Assembly: GCF_001006485.1 (NCBI RefSeq)
Contig: NZ_JUET01000070.1
Span: 95,246 to 159,245, forward strand
Reading direction: 5' to 3'
Source: Tannerella forsythia
Lineage (GTDB): Bacteria; Bacteroidota; Bacteroidia; Bacteroidales; Tannerellaceae
DNA: 64,000 nucleotides
Part shown: positions 48,157 to 56,778 of the stretch, in pieces
Layout: each line of letters begins with the position of its first letter
How positions within the stretch are numbered: position 1 is the first letter of the stretch
Translations under genes and position numbers: made by a program
Notes under the pieces: model-generated
Databases searched by the model: none
Told to the model about the DNA's origin: nothing
What the model saw: the letters and a program-made list of their open reading frames with translations, nothing else

Positions 48157-49869
48157 ATGAAAAGAAAGATACGTCTTGCGCCCGAATTCAAGCCCAAATT
48201 GTGGGACTCGATAAAAACCTATACAAAAGAGAAATTCTTCGGCGACCTGATGTCCGGCATCATCGTCGGCATTGTGGCATTGCCGCTGGCCATTGCCTTT
48301 GGTATCGCTTCGGGCGTGAGTCCCGAAAAAGGAATCATTACGGCGATTATCGGCGGGTTTGTCGTGTCGTTTCTCGGTGGCAGTTCGGTGCAGATCGGTG
48401 GTCCTACCGGTGCGTTCATTGTGATTGTCTACGGGATTATTCAGAACTTCGGCATCGAAGGGTTGACAGTCGCCACGCTGCTGGCCGGCATTTTTTTAGT
48501 GCTGATGGGCCTACTGCGCCTCGGCACGGTTATCAAGTTTATCCCCTACCCGATCATTGTCGGGTTTACGAGTGGCATTGCGCTAACCATCTTTACGACA
48601 CAGGTGAAAGATCTTTTCGGCATGACGATCGACAAGATGCCGGGCGACTTCGTAAGCAAATGGGTCGTTTATGCCCAACATCTCGGCAGCGTATCGTGGG
48701 TTTCGCTTCTCGTCGGGCTGCTGAGCATCGCACTCATCGTGCTGACGCCACGCGTTTCAAAAAAAATACCGGGGTCGCTTGTTGCCATCGTTGTGATGAC
48801 CGTCGCGGCCTATCTTCTCCGTGAATACGCCGGCATCACAAATCTCGAAACGATTGGCGACCGCTTTGAAATCAATGCGGCACTGCCCGCTCCGGCTCGC
48901 ATCTCGCTCAATCTCGATACCGTACATTTGCTGTTGCCTTCAGCCTTTACCATTGCGATGCTCGGCGCCATCGAGTCTCTCCTCTCGGCTACCGTGGCCG
49001 ACGGAGTAACGGGCGACAGACATCGCTCCAACACCGAACTGATCGCACAGGGCGCTGCCAACATCATCGTCCCCGTCTTCGGTGGGATACCCGTCACCGG
49101 CGCCATCGCCCGCACGATGACGAATATCAACAACGGCGGAAGCACGCCTGTGGCCGGGCTTATCCATGCCGCCGTGCTCTTGCTTATTCTGCTCTTCCTC
49201 GGCCCCCTGACGAGACATATCCCTATGGCCTGTCTGGCCGGCGTACTCGTCGTCGTGTCTTACAACATGAGTGAATGGCGCACCTTCCGCTCCTTGCTCA
49301 AAAATCCTGCGCACGATGTCATGGTTCTGCTCGTCACCTTCTTCCTGACCGTGATTTTCGACCTCACCATCGCCATCGAGATCGGTCTGCTGCTGGCCAT
49401 GGTACTCTTTATGCGACGGATGATGGAAACAACCCAAGTCTCCGTCTCGACCGACCGTCTCGATCTTTCGGCCGACAGTGAAATACGTCACGACGACGAA
49501 GTGCTCAAAATCCCCTCCGGCGTCGAGGTCTACGAAATCGACGGACCATTTTTCTTCGGGGTAGCCAACAAGTTCGATGAGTGCATGAAACAGCTCTCCA
49601 CGAAGCCTCGCATACGTATCATTCGCATGCGCAAAGTGCCCTTTATCGACTCTACAGGGCTGCATAACCTCGAAAGCCTCTGCCGTCTCTCGCAACGAGA
49701 GCACATCCATATCATTCTTTCCGGTGTCAACGATCAGGTACGTGCCATGATCATGAAAAGCCGGATGGACGAACGCATCGGACGCGAGAATATTTGCGGC
49801 GACATCCACGAGGCATTGGCCCGTGCCGCCGACACACTTCAAAACAGCCAAGACGCGGAGAAACGATAA
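48157..49869 (+). CDS. SulP-family anion transporter with STAS domain
   Basis: The start at 48157 (MKRKIRLAPEFKPKLW) is preferred over 48100, because the latter lies at the likely transcription start next to the -7 box. The protein of about 570 residues has 10-14 membrane helices with SulP features (GIIVGIVALPLAIAFGIASGVSP, GGSSVQIGGPTGAFIVIVYGI, FGGIPVTGAIARTMTNINNGGSTPVAGL). A C-terminal cytoplasmic STAS domain contains PFIDSTGLHNLESL. It probably imports sulfate, bicarbonate or another anion; the substrate cannot be read from sequence. Confidence 0.93.
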   Translation: MKRKIRLAPEFKPKLWDSIKTYTKEKFFGDLMSGIIVGIVALPLAIAFGIASGVSPEKGIITAIIGGFVVSFLGGSSVQIGGPTGAFIVIVYGIIQNFGIEGLTVATLLAGIFLVLMGLLRLGTVIKFIPYPIIVGFTSGIALTIFTTQVKDLFGMTIDKMPGDFVSKWVVYAQHLGSVSWVSLLVGLLSIALIVLTPRVSKKIPGSLVAIVVMTVAAYLLREYAGITNLETIGDRFEINAALPAPARISLNLDTVHLLLPSAFTIAMLGAIESLLSATVADGVTGDRHRSNTELIAQGAANIIVPVFGGIPVTGAIARTMTNINNGGSTPVAGLIHAAVLLLILLFLGPLTRHIPMACLAGVLVVVSYNMSEWRTFRSLLKNPAHDVMVLLVTFFLTVIFDLTIAIEIGLLLAMVLFMRRMMETTQVSVSTDRLDLSADSEIRHDDEVLKIPSGVEVYEIDGPFFFGVANKFDECMKQLSTKPRIRIIRMRKVPFIDSTGLHNLESLCRLSQREHIHIILSGVNDQVRAMIMKSRMDERIGRENICGDIHEALARAADTLQNSQDAEKR

Positions 49870-49876
49870 ATTTGCG

Positions 49877-49884
49877 TACCTTTG
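49877..49884 (+). promoter_or_regulatory. Candidate -7 box for prfB
   Basis: TACCTTTG matches TAnnTTTG and lies about 77 bp upstream of the prfB start codon, just after the SulP stop. No matching -33 box at standard spacing. Confidence 0.45.
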
Positions 49885-49960
49885 TCCCCCGAAAAGGCTG
49901 CGGAGAGTCTTAGTTACCGCAGCTTCGAATAATAAACCATTAACGAACCGTAAACAAAAA

Positions 49961-51080
49961 ATGATAACGACAGACCAACTGAAAGATATGTTGGAACGCG
50001 AGCAAGCGTTGAGGAGGTATCTTTGACGTCGATGCAAAGATCGTTCAGTTAGAAGAAGAAGAGCTGCGCACACAAGACCCTGCATTCTGGGAAGATGCCC
50101 AACGCGCCGAAGCGCAGATGAAGATCGTCAAAGACCTTAAGAAATGGATCGAGCTGTATCGTGAAGTACACGATGCGGCCGAAGAACTGTCTCTCGCTTT
50201 CGAGTATGTAAAAGAAAGCATCACGTCCGAAGAAGAGGTCGATGCGGCTTACACCCGGACGAAGGAGCTGATCGAAAGCCTTGAGTTCCGCAACATGCTT
50301 CGCGAAGAAGCCGACCAGATGTGCTGCGTGCTCAAGATCAACTCGGGTGCGGGAGGTACCGAGAGTCAGGACTGGGCATCGATGCTGATGCGTATGTATA
50401 TGCGCTGGGGCGAGTCGAACGACTACAAGGTTACCATCAGCAACTTGCAGGATGGCGATGAGGCCGGCATCAAGACCGTGACGATGACCATCGAGGGCGA
50501 TTACGCCTACGGCTATCTGAAAGGCGAAAACGGGGTGCACCGGCTCGTGCGCGTATCGCCCTACAACGCACAGGGCAAGCGGATGACTTCGTTTGCTTCC
50601 GTCTTTGTAACGCCTCTCGTCGACGATACGATCGAAGTGCAGATTGATCCTTCCTGCATCTCGTGGGATACGTTCCGTTCGGGCGGCGCCGGCGGGCAGA
50701 ATGTGAATAAGGTAGAATCGGGTGTACGCCTGCGCTACCGGTACAAAGACCCGCACACCGGCGAAGAGGAGGAGATTCTGATCGAAAACACCGAGACACG
50801 CGACCAGCCGAAGAACCGCGAAAACGCCATGCGACAGCTCCGCTCTATCCTTTACGACAAGGAGATGCAACGACGTATGGCCGAAAGAGTGAAAGTGGAA
50901 GCCGGTAAGAAAAAAATCGAATGGGGATCGCAAATCCGCAGCTACGTATTTGATGACCGCCGGGTGAAAGATCACCGTACGAACTACCAGACTTCCGACG
51001 TGAACGGGGTCATGGATGGCAAGATCAATGAATTCATCAAGGCTTACCTGATGGAATTTGCCGAAACAGACTCGGAGTGA
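49961..51080 (+). CDS. prfB: Peptide chain release factor 2, with programmed +1 frameshift
   Basis: Translation starts at 49961 (ATGATAACGACAGACC), runs 21 codons to CTT at 50021-50023 and meets TGA at 50024-50026. Directly before this is AGGAGGTATCTTTGAC, the classical autoregulatory site: an internal Shine-Dalgarno-like AGGAGG, then CTT TGA C. A +1 shift skips T50024 and continues from GAC at 50025 to 51080, giving about 372 residues. The main part has the GGQ peptidyl-tRNA hydrolysis motif (RSGGAGGQNVNKVESGVRLRY) and the RF2 region around the SPY stretch. Low RF2 favours the shift, which makes more RF2. It is not a pseudogene. Confidence 0.96.
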
Positions 51081-51102
51081 AAGAAACGTACAATCGAGCC
51101 AC

Positions 51103-52203
51103 ATGCAAAAGAAGTTACGGTTCATGTTTATCGTACAGGGTGAAGGGCGAGGACATCTGACACAGGCCATCTCGTTGGCTGCCATGTTACAGCGGCACGG
51201 GCATGAGGTGGCCGAAACGCTCGTCGGAAAAAGCCAGGCCCGCGAGGTACCCGATTTCTTCCGAACCAAGATCGGTACCCCGGTACGGTCTTACGACGCC
51301 CCGTCATTCATCTTCAAGAAAGACCGCAAGCGTCTCAACAAATTCAAAACCGTACTTTACAACGGCAGTCCGCGCAAACTGAAACACTATGGCGAAAGCA
51401 TCGAGACGATTTACCGGCGTATCAAAAAAGTACGTCCCGACGTTGTCGTCAATTTCTACGAACTACTGCCTGCGCTTGCGCAGTTACGCTTCCGCATCGA
51501 TATACCGTTCGTAAACATCGGGCATCAGTACTTGTTGCGCCATCCCGACTACGGACATGGCAAGGGAGATGCACAAAGCCTGATGGTGCTGCGCCTGCAC
51601 ACGCTGCTCACCGGGATCGGAGCCTCGAAGACGCTGGCGCTCTCATTTTACCCAATGAAAGATTTTCCGCGCGAGAAGATCGTCGTCGTGCCGCCGCTCC
51701 TGCGCCGAGAGGTGCTTGAGCTACAACCTTCCGAAGGCGATTATATCCTTGGTTACATGCTCAATCAAGGCTTCGAGAATGAAGTGCGTGAATGGCATAA
51801 CGCACATCCCGAAACGAAGTTGCACTTCTTTTGGGATAAACGCGACGCGCCGGCCGACCTCGTCGTAGACGAACACTTCACCCTCCATCGCATCGACGAC
51901 GAAAAGTTCCTGCATTATATGGCAGGCTGTCGCGGATACATCACTACGGCCGGATTCGAGTCGGTCTGTGAGGCGTTTTATCTGAATAAACCCGTGATGC
52001 TTATCCCTGCACATATCGAACAAGAGATCAATGCGGCCGATGCGGCATCGCTCCGCGGTGCCGTCGTGGGCGAGAGCTTCGACCTGAACCAGCTGATCGA
52101 CTTTATGAACACATCGAGAACATTCGACCACGATGCATTCAGAAAATGGCTACTGTCTGCCGAGGAGATTTTTATTCGAGAGTTGACCTCCGTCGTCGGA
52201 TAA
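51103..52203 (+). CDS. Glycosyltransferase-like protein (GT-B, MurG-related fold)
   Basis: The start at 51103 (MQKKLRFMFIVQGEGRGHLTQA) is chosen because an earlier ATG would overlap prfB and lacks the fold. This protein of about 366 residues has the N-terminal glycine-rich GEGRGHLTQAISLAAML loop and the C-terminal sugar-nucleotide region YITTAGFESVCEAFYLNKPVMLIPAHIEQEINA, as in GT-B enzymes. The acceptor is unknown; a glycolipid or surface glycan is plausible. No transmembrane helix is seen. Confidence 0.82.
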   Translation: MQKKLRFMFIVQGEGRGHLTQAISLAAMLQRHGHEVAETLVGKSQAREVPDFFRTKIGTPVRSYDAPSFIFKKDRKRLNKFKTVLYNGSPRKLKHYGESIETIYRRIKKVRPDVVVNFYELLPALAQLRFRIDIPFVNIGHQYLLRHPDYGHGKGDAQSLMVLRLHTLLTGIGASKTLALSFYPMKDFPREKIVVVPPLLRREVLELQPSEGDYILGYMLNQGFENEVREWHNAHPETKLHFFWDKRDAPADLVVDEHFTLHRIDDEKFLHYMAGCRGYITTAGFESVCEAFYLNKPVMLIPAHIEQEINAADAASLRGAVVGESFDLNQLIDFMNTSRTFDHDAFRKWLLSAEEIFIRELTSVVG

Positions 52204-52364
52204 CTCCAATTCGGTTCACATGAACCGCCTTACTCATCCTCCTTCGTATATAGTCGCCCCTTAAATATCCTTTTAATATCTAATATTCATAAAATTAGCA
52301 TGTAAAACCCTTTGATAAATCTACGAGTTTTCTTATCTTTACAGCAAGAAACTTGCAGATTTTT

Positions 52365-52652
52365 ATGATAAAGAAGTCTCATCATACCCCTTCATTATTC
52401 AGCTGTCTATCAGACATGCTAAACCAATCGCACCCACTCTACAAATTGGCCGACAAAATAGATTGGGAGCAATTCGATACGGCTTTCCAGCCTTTGTATT
52501 GTCAAAACAATGGTCGCCCGAGTAAGCCGATTCGTTTGATGTGTGGCTTGCTGATTCTAAAGCACCTTCGTAATCTCTCAGACGAATCCGTTGTGGAACA
52601 ATGGATTGAAAATGCTTATTATCTTATCTTCTTATTTTATATCCACTATTAG
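52365..52652 (+). pseudogene. Truncated IS5-type transposase N-terminus
   Basis: The frame encodes SHPLYKLADKIDWEQF, CQNNGRPSKPIRLMCGLLIL and LSDESVVEQWIENAYY. This is the conserved N-terminal (DUF772-like) region of IS5/IS1182-type transposases. After ENAYY the similarity stops and the frame runs into the 3' end of hipA, so catalytic parts are missing. It is a relic and marks a junction of the accessory patch. The left IS end was not identified. Confidence 0.78.
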
Positions 52653-53973
52653 AGATATTGGCTCCTTTAGATTTTTTTTGCGAAGGTAAAATGAGGTTGT
52701 TCTCTATCTGCTTCATGTGATCATATTTTACACCACTTTCTTTCGCATACGTTCTCCATTGAGAAACCACATCAACCACATTCTCAATAATTAATTGCGG
52801 GTGGTTAATTCCCATTGCCTGGCCAGTCTTTTCCAGATCATTAAAAGTAAATTCATCTCGTTTGCCATTGATCGACATTTGATGTACTTGTGTCCATCTT
52901 CCACCTGGAGAATAAGCATAACAAAGGTCATAGGCAGGAGCTAATGACCACTTCCCCTCTTTATCCATAAGGAAACTATGGTTCTTAGTATGATCATCAT
53001 GATTACGAGCAACGACATTAAACACCATTCTCCGAAAGAATTCTTCCTGTTGCCCATACGGAAGATTCATTTTTCGCATGATGCTGAAAGCCTCTTCATA
53101 CGAATGCGGTATGTCTCTGTCTAAATGGGCAATTCCAGCTAATGATTGTACATGTATTTTTTCACCTGAATCTGTTCTGTCAAATCGTTTTGTCATGAAA
53201 TGACAAAAGTCTCCTTCTGTTAATAAGCGGGATTCCATCATTTGAATACCTGAATCTAATGCCATGCGGTAATACGCGTATTCTATATTCCCTATACCAC
53301 GAGGATTATTAGAAATATTCCCATGTTCTGAATAGGTTGTTCCGTCAAATTTAAGCAACCAATAAGTAAATCCATCCGGAGCTTTAACCTGTCCGGATCG
53401 CACTTCTTTTGTAATGTCATTATATGCGATAATTGCTTTCGGTTTTGCACCTCCGGCCGAGGTACCTATTTTCAAAATGTCAAGGATAGTCCGATCTTCT
53501 TGTATTAATAAATCCATAAAATTAGCTCTATCCCTAAAAACAGCATCAGATAAACTCGTCAACATATCAATACGGATTTTCGATGAAGAATCTAACCCCT
53601 TAATTGTTCGATTCGGTTCAAATTCCAATGCCCCCATCCCCCTTTTCCCGATATAACATAGTCGATCAAGAGGAGAGATATAATCGACCGGCATACCTTT
53701 CGACGAGAACCAGGCATTGATAATCTCTGTACCGAATTTATCCGGAAGTGAATCTGCAATCAATCCCGGCAACCCACAGAAACAGCCATTCCTATTCCCA
53801 AGAAACTGATATACACGATTTTCACCACTTTTATTCAGTGGCATCATCACCGGTGCGATATCAATATTTGATCGAAGGAATTCTTTGTTATATTGAAAAA
53901 GAGCAACTCCTTTTTCAGTATCCCACATCAACAACCCGACATTCTTATCAAAAAAATTCACATTAACAATCAT
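52624..53973 (-). CDS. hipA: HipA-type serine/threonine kinase toxin
   Basis: This 449-residue protein has the HipA N-terminal subdomain (VGLLMWDTEKGVALFQY, LPGLIADSLPDKFG) and the kinase core. NVVARNHDDHTKNHSFL near residue 315 contains the catalytic Asp, and LAPAYDLCY near 340 contains the metal-binding Asp. In Escherichia coli HipA phosphorylates glutamyl-tRNA synthetase and causes dormancy; the target here is unknown. It overlaps the HTH antitoxin gene by 4 bp. Its 3' end runs into the remnant transposase. Codon use is more AT-rich than the neighbouring core genes, which suggests acquisition. Confidence 0.92.
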   Translation of the reverse strand: MIVNVNFFDKNVGLLMWDTEKGVALFQYNKEFLRSNIDIAPVMMPLNKSGENRVYQFLGNRNGCFCGLPGLIADSLPDKFGTEIINAWFSSKGMPVDYISPLDRLCYIGKRGMGALEFEPNRTIKGLDSSSKIRIDMLTSLSDAVFRDRANFMDLLIQEDRTILDILKIGTSAGGAKPKAIIAYNDITKEVRSGQVKAPDGFTYWLLKFDGTTYSEHGNISNNPRGIGNIEYAYYRMALDSGIQMMESRLLTEGDFCHFMTKRFDRTDSGEKIHVQSLAGIAHLDRDIPHSYEEAFSIMRKMNLPYGQQEEFFRRMVFNVVARNHDDHTKNHSFLMDKEGKWSLAPAYDLCYAYSPGGRWTQVHQMSINGKRDEFTFNDLEKTGQAMGINHPQLIIENVVDVVSQWRTYAKESGVKYDHMKQIENNLILPSQKKSKGANISNSGYKIRR

Positions 53974-54254
53974 CTTTTTCTAACTCTATATCGTTGTTTT
54001 CCCATTAGTTTCTTATATAAAATAGGGCTGACAGGCGGCTTCGGGATAAATTCATCCAGATTCTCAAGCATGTCAAGACTTCTTAATATTGCAATTAATT
54101 TTAGAGTTGAAATATTATCTCCCCTTTCTACTCGAAGGACTGTATCAATGCCAACCCCAGCATGCTCCGCGACATCTTTTTGTGTCATATCATTACGAAT
54201 TCGATATTCCTTTAATCGTTTTCCTATCTCAACAAGAATAGCAGGATTACTCAT
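53970..54254 (-). CDS. hipB: HipB-like HTH antitoxin
   Basis: This protein of about 94 residues starts at MSNPAILVEIGKRLKEY (54254; a second in-frame ATG lies 12 bp upstream). It has an XRE-type helix-turn-helix (RIRNDMTQKDVAEHAGVGIDTVLRVERGDN) and a basic C-terminal tail. In hipBA modules the antitoxin binds the kinase and represses the promoter. The ATGA overlap with hipA and the promoter with an inverted repeat upstream fit that arrangement. Confidence 0.88.
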   Translation of the reverse strand: MSNPAILVEIGKRLKEYRIRNDMTQKDVAEHAGVGIDTVLRVERGDNISTLKLIAILRSLDMLENLDEFIPKPPVSPILYKKLMGKQRYRVRKR

Positions 54255-54266
54255 TTCTCTCCACAT

Positions 54267-54628
54267 GATTTCATTTTTTTTGATGAATTTATATTTTCTA
54301 TATTGTCCGGCTCCTCACCGCTCTCCATTATACTCCCGTTTCCCATACATGATATTATTTATTTCACCGCAAATATAAATATAATATCCGATATATCAAA
54401 TATTATCCATATAAAATCTATATAAAATTGCATTTATGCCATATTAAATTCAATCTTTTCTCAGATTAGAATATCAGAGACAATAAGCATATCCGGAATG
54501 GATGCTTACCAGTCGTTATTATGAAGATCGGAGATATGTTTGTATCGAATTAGGACGAATGGGTTTTACTGTTCAATCTTGATTGAATTGAAAAACTTGT
54601 TCACACTTTCGCTCTCCCCTGAAAGGGG
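54267..54628. other. AT-rich gap upstream of hipBA
   Basis: Apart from the hipBA promoter (54370-54406) I see no gene in this stretch. The segment 54420-54628 lies beyond the promoter, up to the stop of the relic methyltransferase, and shows no recognisable element. Confidence 0.6.
54370..54406 (-). promoter_or_regulatory. hipBA promoter with inverted-repeat operator candidate
   Basis: On the minus strand TTTG (54397-54400) and TATATTTG (54370-54377) are separated by exactly 19 bp. This is a full match to the Bacteroides -33/-7 promoter form and the best promoter in the window. ATAATAT (54381-54387) and ATATTAT (54400-54406) form an inverted repeat within it, a candidate binding site for the HipB-like repressor. 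Confidence 0.65.
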
Positions 54629-55087
54629 CTAATACGTTAGGGATAGTATTGATTGTTTAAACTCTTTTTTAAAGAAAAAGAGTTTGGCCAACCAACTATT
54701 TTCACCAGCTTTCAGAAGATGCGGAGGATCAAATACGACTAATTTAAAGGACTTGTCAGAAAAAGGAATATTCGTGAAATCCACCACTATATCAGGATGA
54801 ATATTTAAACTTCTCCCATCACATAGCTTATGCTTCTCATCTCGAATATCAACAAACATTGTCAATGAATTCTCTTTGTCAAACCAAAACATTCGACTTC
54901 CACAGCAAACGTCTAATATAATTTTTGTTCGTTGTGCTTTCTCTGTTTGATGGAGTATTGCCAGTTGAATTCCAAGAGCTCTCTCTATTTTACAGAGTGT
55001 CTCTAATGAGAGATTTTCTTTTCCTCTCAATATTTTTGACACATACCGTTGCGTACAACCCATTTTTGTACGTTTTTCTGCAAACAT
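54629..55087 (-). pseudogene. Relic fusion of an XRE-type HTH fragment and a truncated methyltransferase
   Basis: The frame starts in the middle of an XRE helix-turn-helix (MGCTQRYVSKILRGKENLSLETLCKIERALGIQL); the first helices are missing. It then continues into an AdoMet-dependent DNA methyltransferase fragment with ILDVCCGSRMFWFD (motif I), MFVDIRDE and VVFDPPHLL (DPPH catalytic motif). The remainder (LAKLFFFKKEFKQSIL) departs from the family soon after WLAK and ends. Both parts are incomplete, so this looks like a deletion product of a phage or mobile region. Whether it is expressed is unknown. Confidence 0.65.
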
Positions 55088-55120
55088 ATCATGGTTTTCG
55101 TTTGTTTTTGCTACCCCCTG

Positions 55121-55160
55121 AAAACAAACAAAGGTTCTACGACTACTCGTAAAACCTTTG
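55121..55160 (-). terminator. Intrinsic terminator of the tRNA-Tyr/tRNA-Gly unit
   Basis: On the minus strand CAAAGGTTTTACGA, loop GTAG and TCGTAGAACCTTTG form a 14-bp stem with one mismatch, followed by TTTGTTTT. It lies 22 nt beyond the 3' end of tRNA-Gly. Confidence 0.85.
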
Positions 55161-55182
55161 ATTTCCGTTTGTTTAAGTTTAG

Positions 55183-55255
55183 AGCGGAAGACGGGACTCA
55201 AACCCGCGACCCTCAGCTTGGAAGGCTAATGCTCTATCAACTGAGCTACTTCCGC
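55183..55255 (-). tRNA. tRNA-Gly (anticodon TCC)
   Basis: The 73-nt minus-strand sequence folds as a cloverleaf: acceptor GCGGAAG/CTTCCGC, D-arm GCTC AGTTGATA GAGC, anticodon stem TTAGC/GCTGA with loop CTTCCAA (anticodon TCC), and T-arm GCGGGTTTGAGTCCCGT. The CCA end is not encoded. Confidence 0.95.
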
Positions 55256-55320
55256 AATTTACATTCCCCGATGGGATGTTATCCGTACCAAGGAATTTTA
55301 GTTTTCCCGACTCGAAGAAG

Positions 55321-55403
55321 TGGGCAGTGATGGATTCGAACCACCGAAGGCGTAAGCCAGCAGATTTACAGTCTGCCCCATTTGGCCACTCTGGTAACTG
55401 CCC
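55321..55403 (-). tRNA. tRNA-Tyr (anticodon GTA)
   Basis: This 83-nt class II tRNA has acceptor GGGCAGT/ACTGCCC, anticodon stem CAGA/TCTG with loop CTGTAAA (anticodon GTA), and a long variable arm. The T-arm reads GGTGGTTCGAATCCATC. It is transcribed ahead of tRNA-Gly, 65 nt apart. Confidence 0.95.
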
Positions 55404-55430
55404 CGTTAAAATGCGCTGCAAAGATACGTT

Positions 55431-55934
55431 TTATTTTTTTTTCGTGCAAACTCTACGAGAAAAATCGATCATCTTTATGGCAGTCACGGCTGCTTCATCT
55501 CCCTTATTCCCGTACCGTCCGCCGGAACGGTCTTCAGCTTGCTGAATATTTTCCGTTGTCAACATGCCGAAGATGAACGGGATTCCGTATTGAAGATTCA
55601 GCTCGGTGACCCCTTGGGTAACGGCGGAACATACATAATCAAAATGGGGAGTATCACCACGCACAACGCACCCAATGACAATAATAGCATCGACCTCTTT
55701 GTTCTCTGCCATTTTTCTTGCTCCGTACGTCAATTCAAAACTGCCGGGTACTCGCTCTACACAGATATTTTTTTCCGATGCGCCATGACGCTCCAAGGTA
55801 TTACAAGCTCCCTCAAGTAATTTTTCCGTGATGCTCTGATTCCACTCCGATGCAACAATTCCAAAACGCATGGACGAAGCGTCCGGCACTTTGTTGAAAT
55901 CATATTCGGAAAGATTCTGGTAGACCGTTGCCAT
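55431..55934 (-). CDS. ribH: 6,7-dimethyl-8-ribityllumazine synthase
   Basis: This 167-residue enzyme makes the lumazine precursor of riboflavin. It shows [54 protein letters not shown] (His89-type catalytic region) and [22 protein letters not shown]. Length is typical. It starts 2 bp after the TPR gene, an arrangement common in Bacteroidales. A short non-coding gap separates it from tRNA-Tyr. Confidence 0.95.
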   Translation of the reverse strand: MATVYQNLSEYDFNKVPDASSMRFGIVASEWNQSITEKLLEGACNTLERHGASEKNICVERVPGSFELTYGARKMAENKEVDAIIVIGCVVRGDTPHFDYVCSAVTQGVTELNLQYGIPFIFGMLTTENIQQAEDRSGGRYGNKGDEAAVTAIKMIDFSRRVCTKKK

Positions 55935-55936
55935 CT

Positions 55937-56629
55937 TTATTTCTTTTGAGCCAAAATCTCGGCACGAGTAATGTATTTGTCGATCGTCATTGCTTCCATC
56001 GACTGATGATATTTCTCTTTGATGGTCTTATAGACCTTAAGAGCCTTTTCGTACTGCTGCAAAGATTCGTAAGCAAGACCCGCCTTTTTCAGATAAATCG
56101 GGCTAATCAAATCGTTATCGGCTTTCGAAGCTGCTTTTTCAAAATAGTCAATCCCTTCTTTGGTCTGACCGGTTGAAATATAGCAGTCGCCAATTAAACC
56201 GATCATGGTAGGGGCGATCTGTGAATCGTTACCGCTATACGATTTGAGATGTTTGATCGCTTCCTGAGGATTCCCTAAGCGATAGTGACAAATACCGGCA
56301 TACGCTTTGGCCAAATTGCCCGACGGAGTACGTCCGTATTGATCGATAATCGCTTCAAAACCGTCATAATCGATACCGTTCCCGTTTAATGCCAAAGCGA
56401 AAGAGTCTTGTGCCAGGTACTGTTCCCCCCTGAAAATGGCAAGTTGGGCTTTTTCGGCTTGCGGTTTGGCATACATATAATGATAAACCAGAATAAGACC
56501 TACTACCGCAGCAATCCCTGCAATGACTGCAATGATGCTCTTTTTATTTTTTTCAATAAACTCTTCCGACCGGGAAACGATAGCCCCGACTTCTATCTCT
56601 TTTTCCTCGTTTGCTGTCTTTTTCGCCAT
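55937..56629 (-). CDS. TPR-repeat membrane protein
   Basis: This 230-residue protein has a charged N-terminus, one membrane helix at about 34-53 ([22 protein letters not shown]) and several tetratricopeptide repeats ([68 protein letters not shown]). The form resembles YfgM-like ancillary proteins of the secretion machinery, but function is not established. It is co-transcribed with ribH. Confidence 0.85.
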   Translation of the reverse strand: MAKKTANEEKEIEVGAIVSRSEEFIEKNKKSIIAVIAGIAAVVGLILVYHYMYAKPQAEKAQLAIFRGEQYLAQDSFALALNGNGIDYDGFEAIIDQYGRTPSGNLAKAYAGICHYRLGNPQEAIKHLKSYSGNDSQIAPTMIGLIGDCYISTGQTKEGIDYFEKAASKADNDLISPIYLKKAGLAYESLQQYEKALKVYKTIKEKYHQSMEAMTIDKYITRAEILAQKK

Positions 56630-56675
56630 AACGATAACAATTGTTTTTGTTTTATTCTTTTTGAAATTCAGGGTG

Positions 56676-56683
56676 CAAAATTA
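56676..56683 (-). promoter_or_regulatory. Candidate -7 box for the TPR-ribH unit
   Basis: TAATTTTG on the minus strand matches TAnnTTTG, about 47 bp upstream of the TPR gene start. No clear -33 partner. Confidence 0.45.
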
Positions 56684-56725
56684 GCTTTTTTATGGGAATA
56701 AACCTCATGCACAGACTATATTTTT

Positions 56726-56733
56726 TATTTTTG
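56726..56733 (+). promoter_or_regulatory. Candidate -7 box for recF
   Basis: TATTTTTG matches TAnnTTTG, 46 bp upstream of the recF start codon. The surrounding sequence is T-rich, so chance matches are possible. Confidence 0.4.
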
Positions 56734-56778
56734 TCCTGAAATCTTTGATGACATTTATCGCATATAAGGATTAACATT

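Noticed and set aside
49961-50032. Early TGA in prfB as a disabling mutation
   Set aside because: The stop sits in the known RF2 programmed frameshift context, so the gene is intact.
48940-51269. Long minus-strand open frames (381 and 406 codons) opposite SulP, prfB and the glycosyltransferase gene
   Set aside because: Both are shadows of well-recognised genes. The predicted proteins are rich in His and Arg with no domain.
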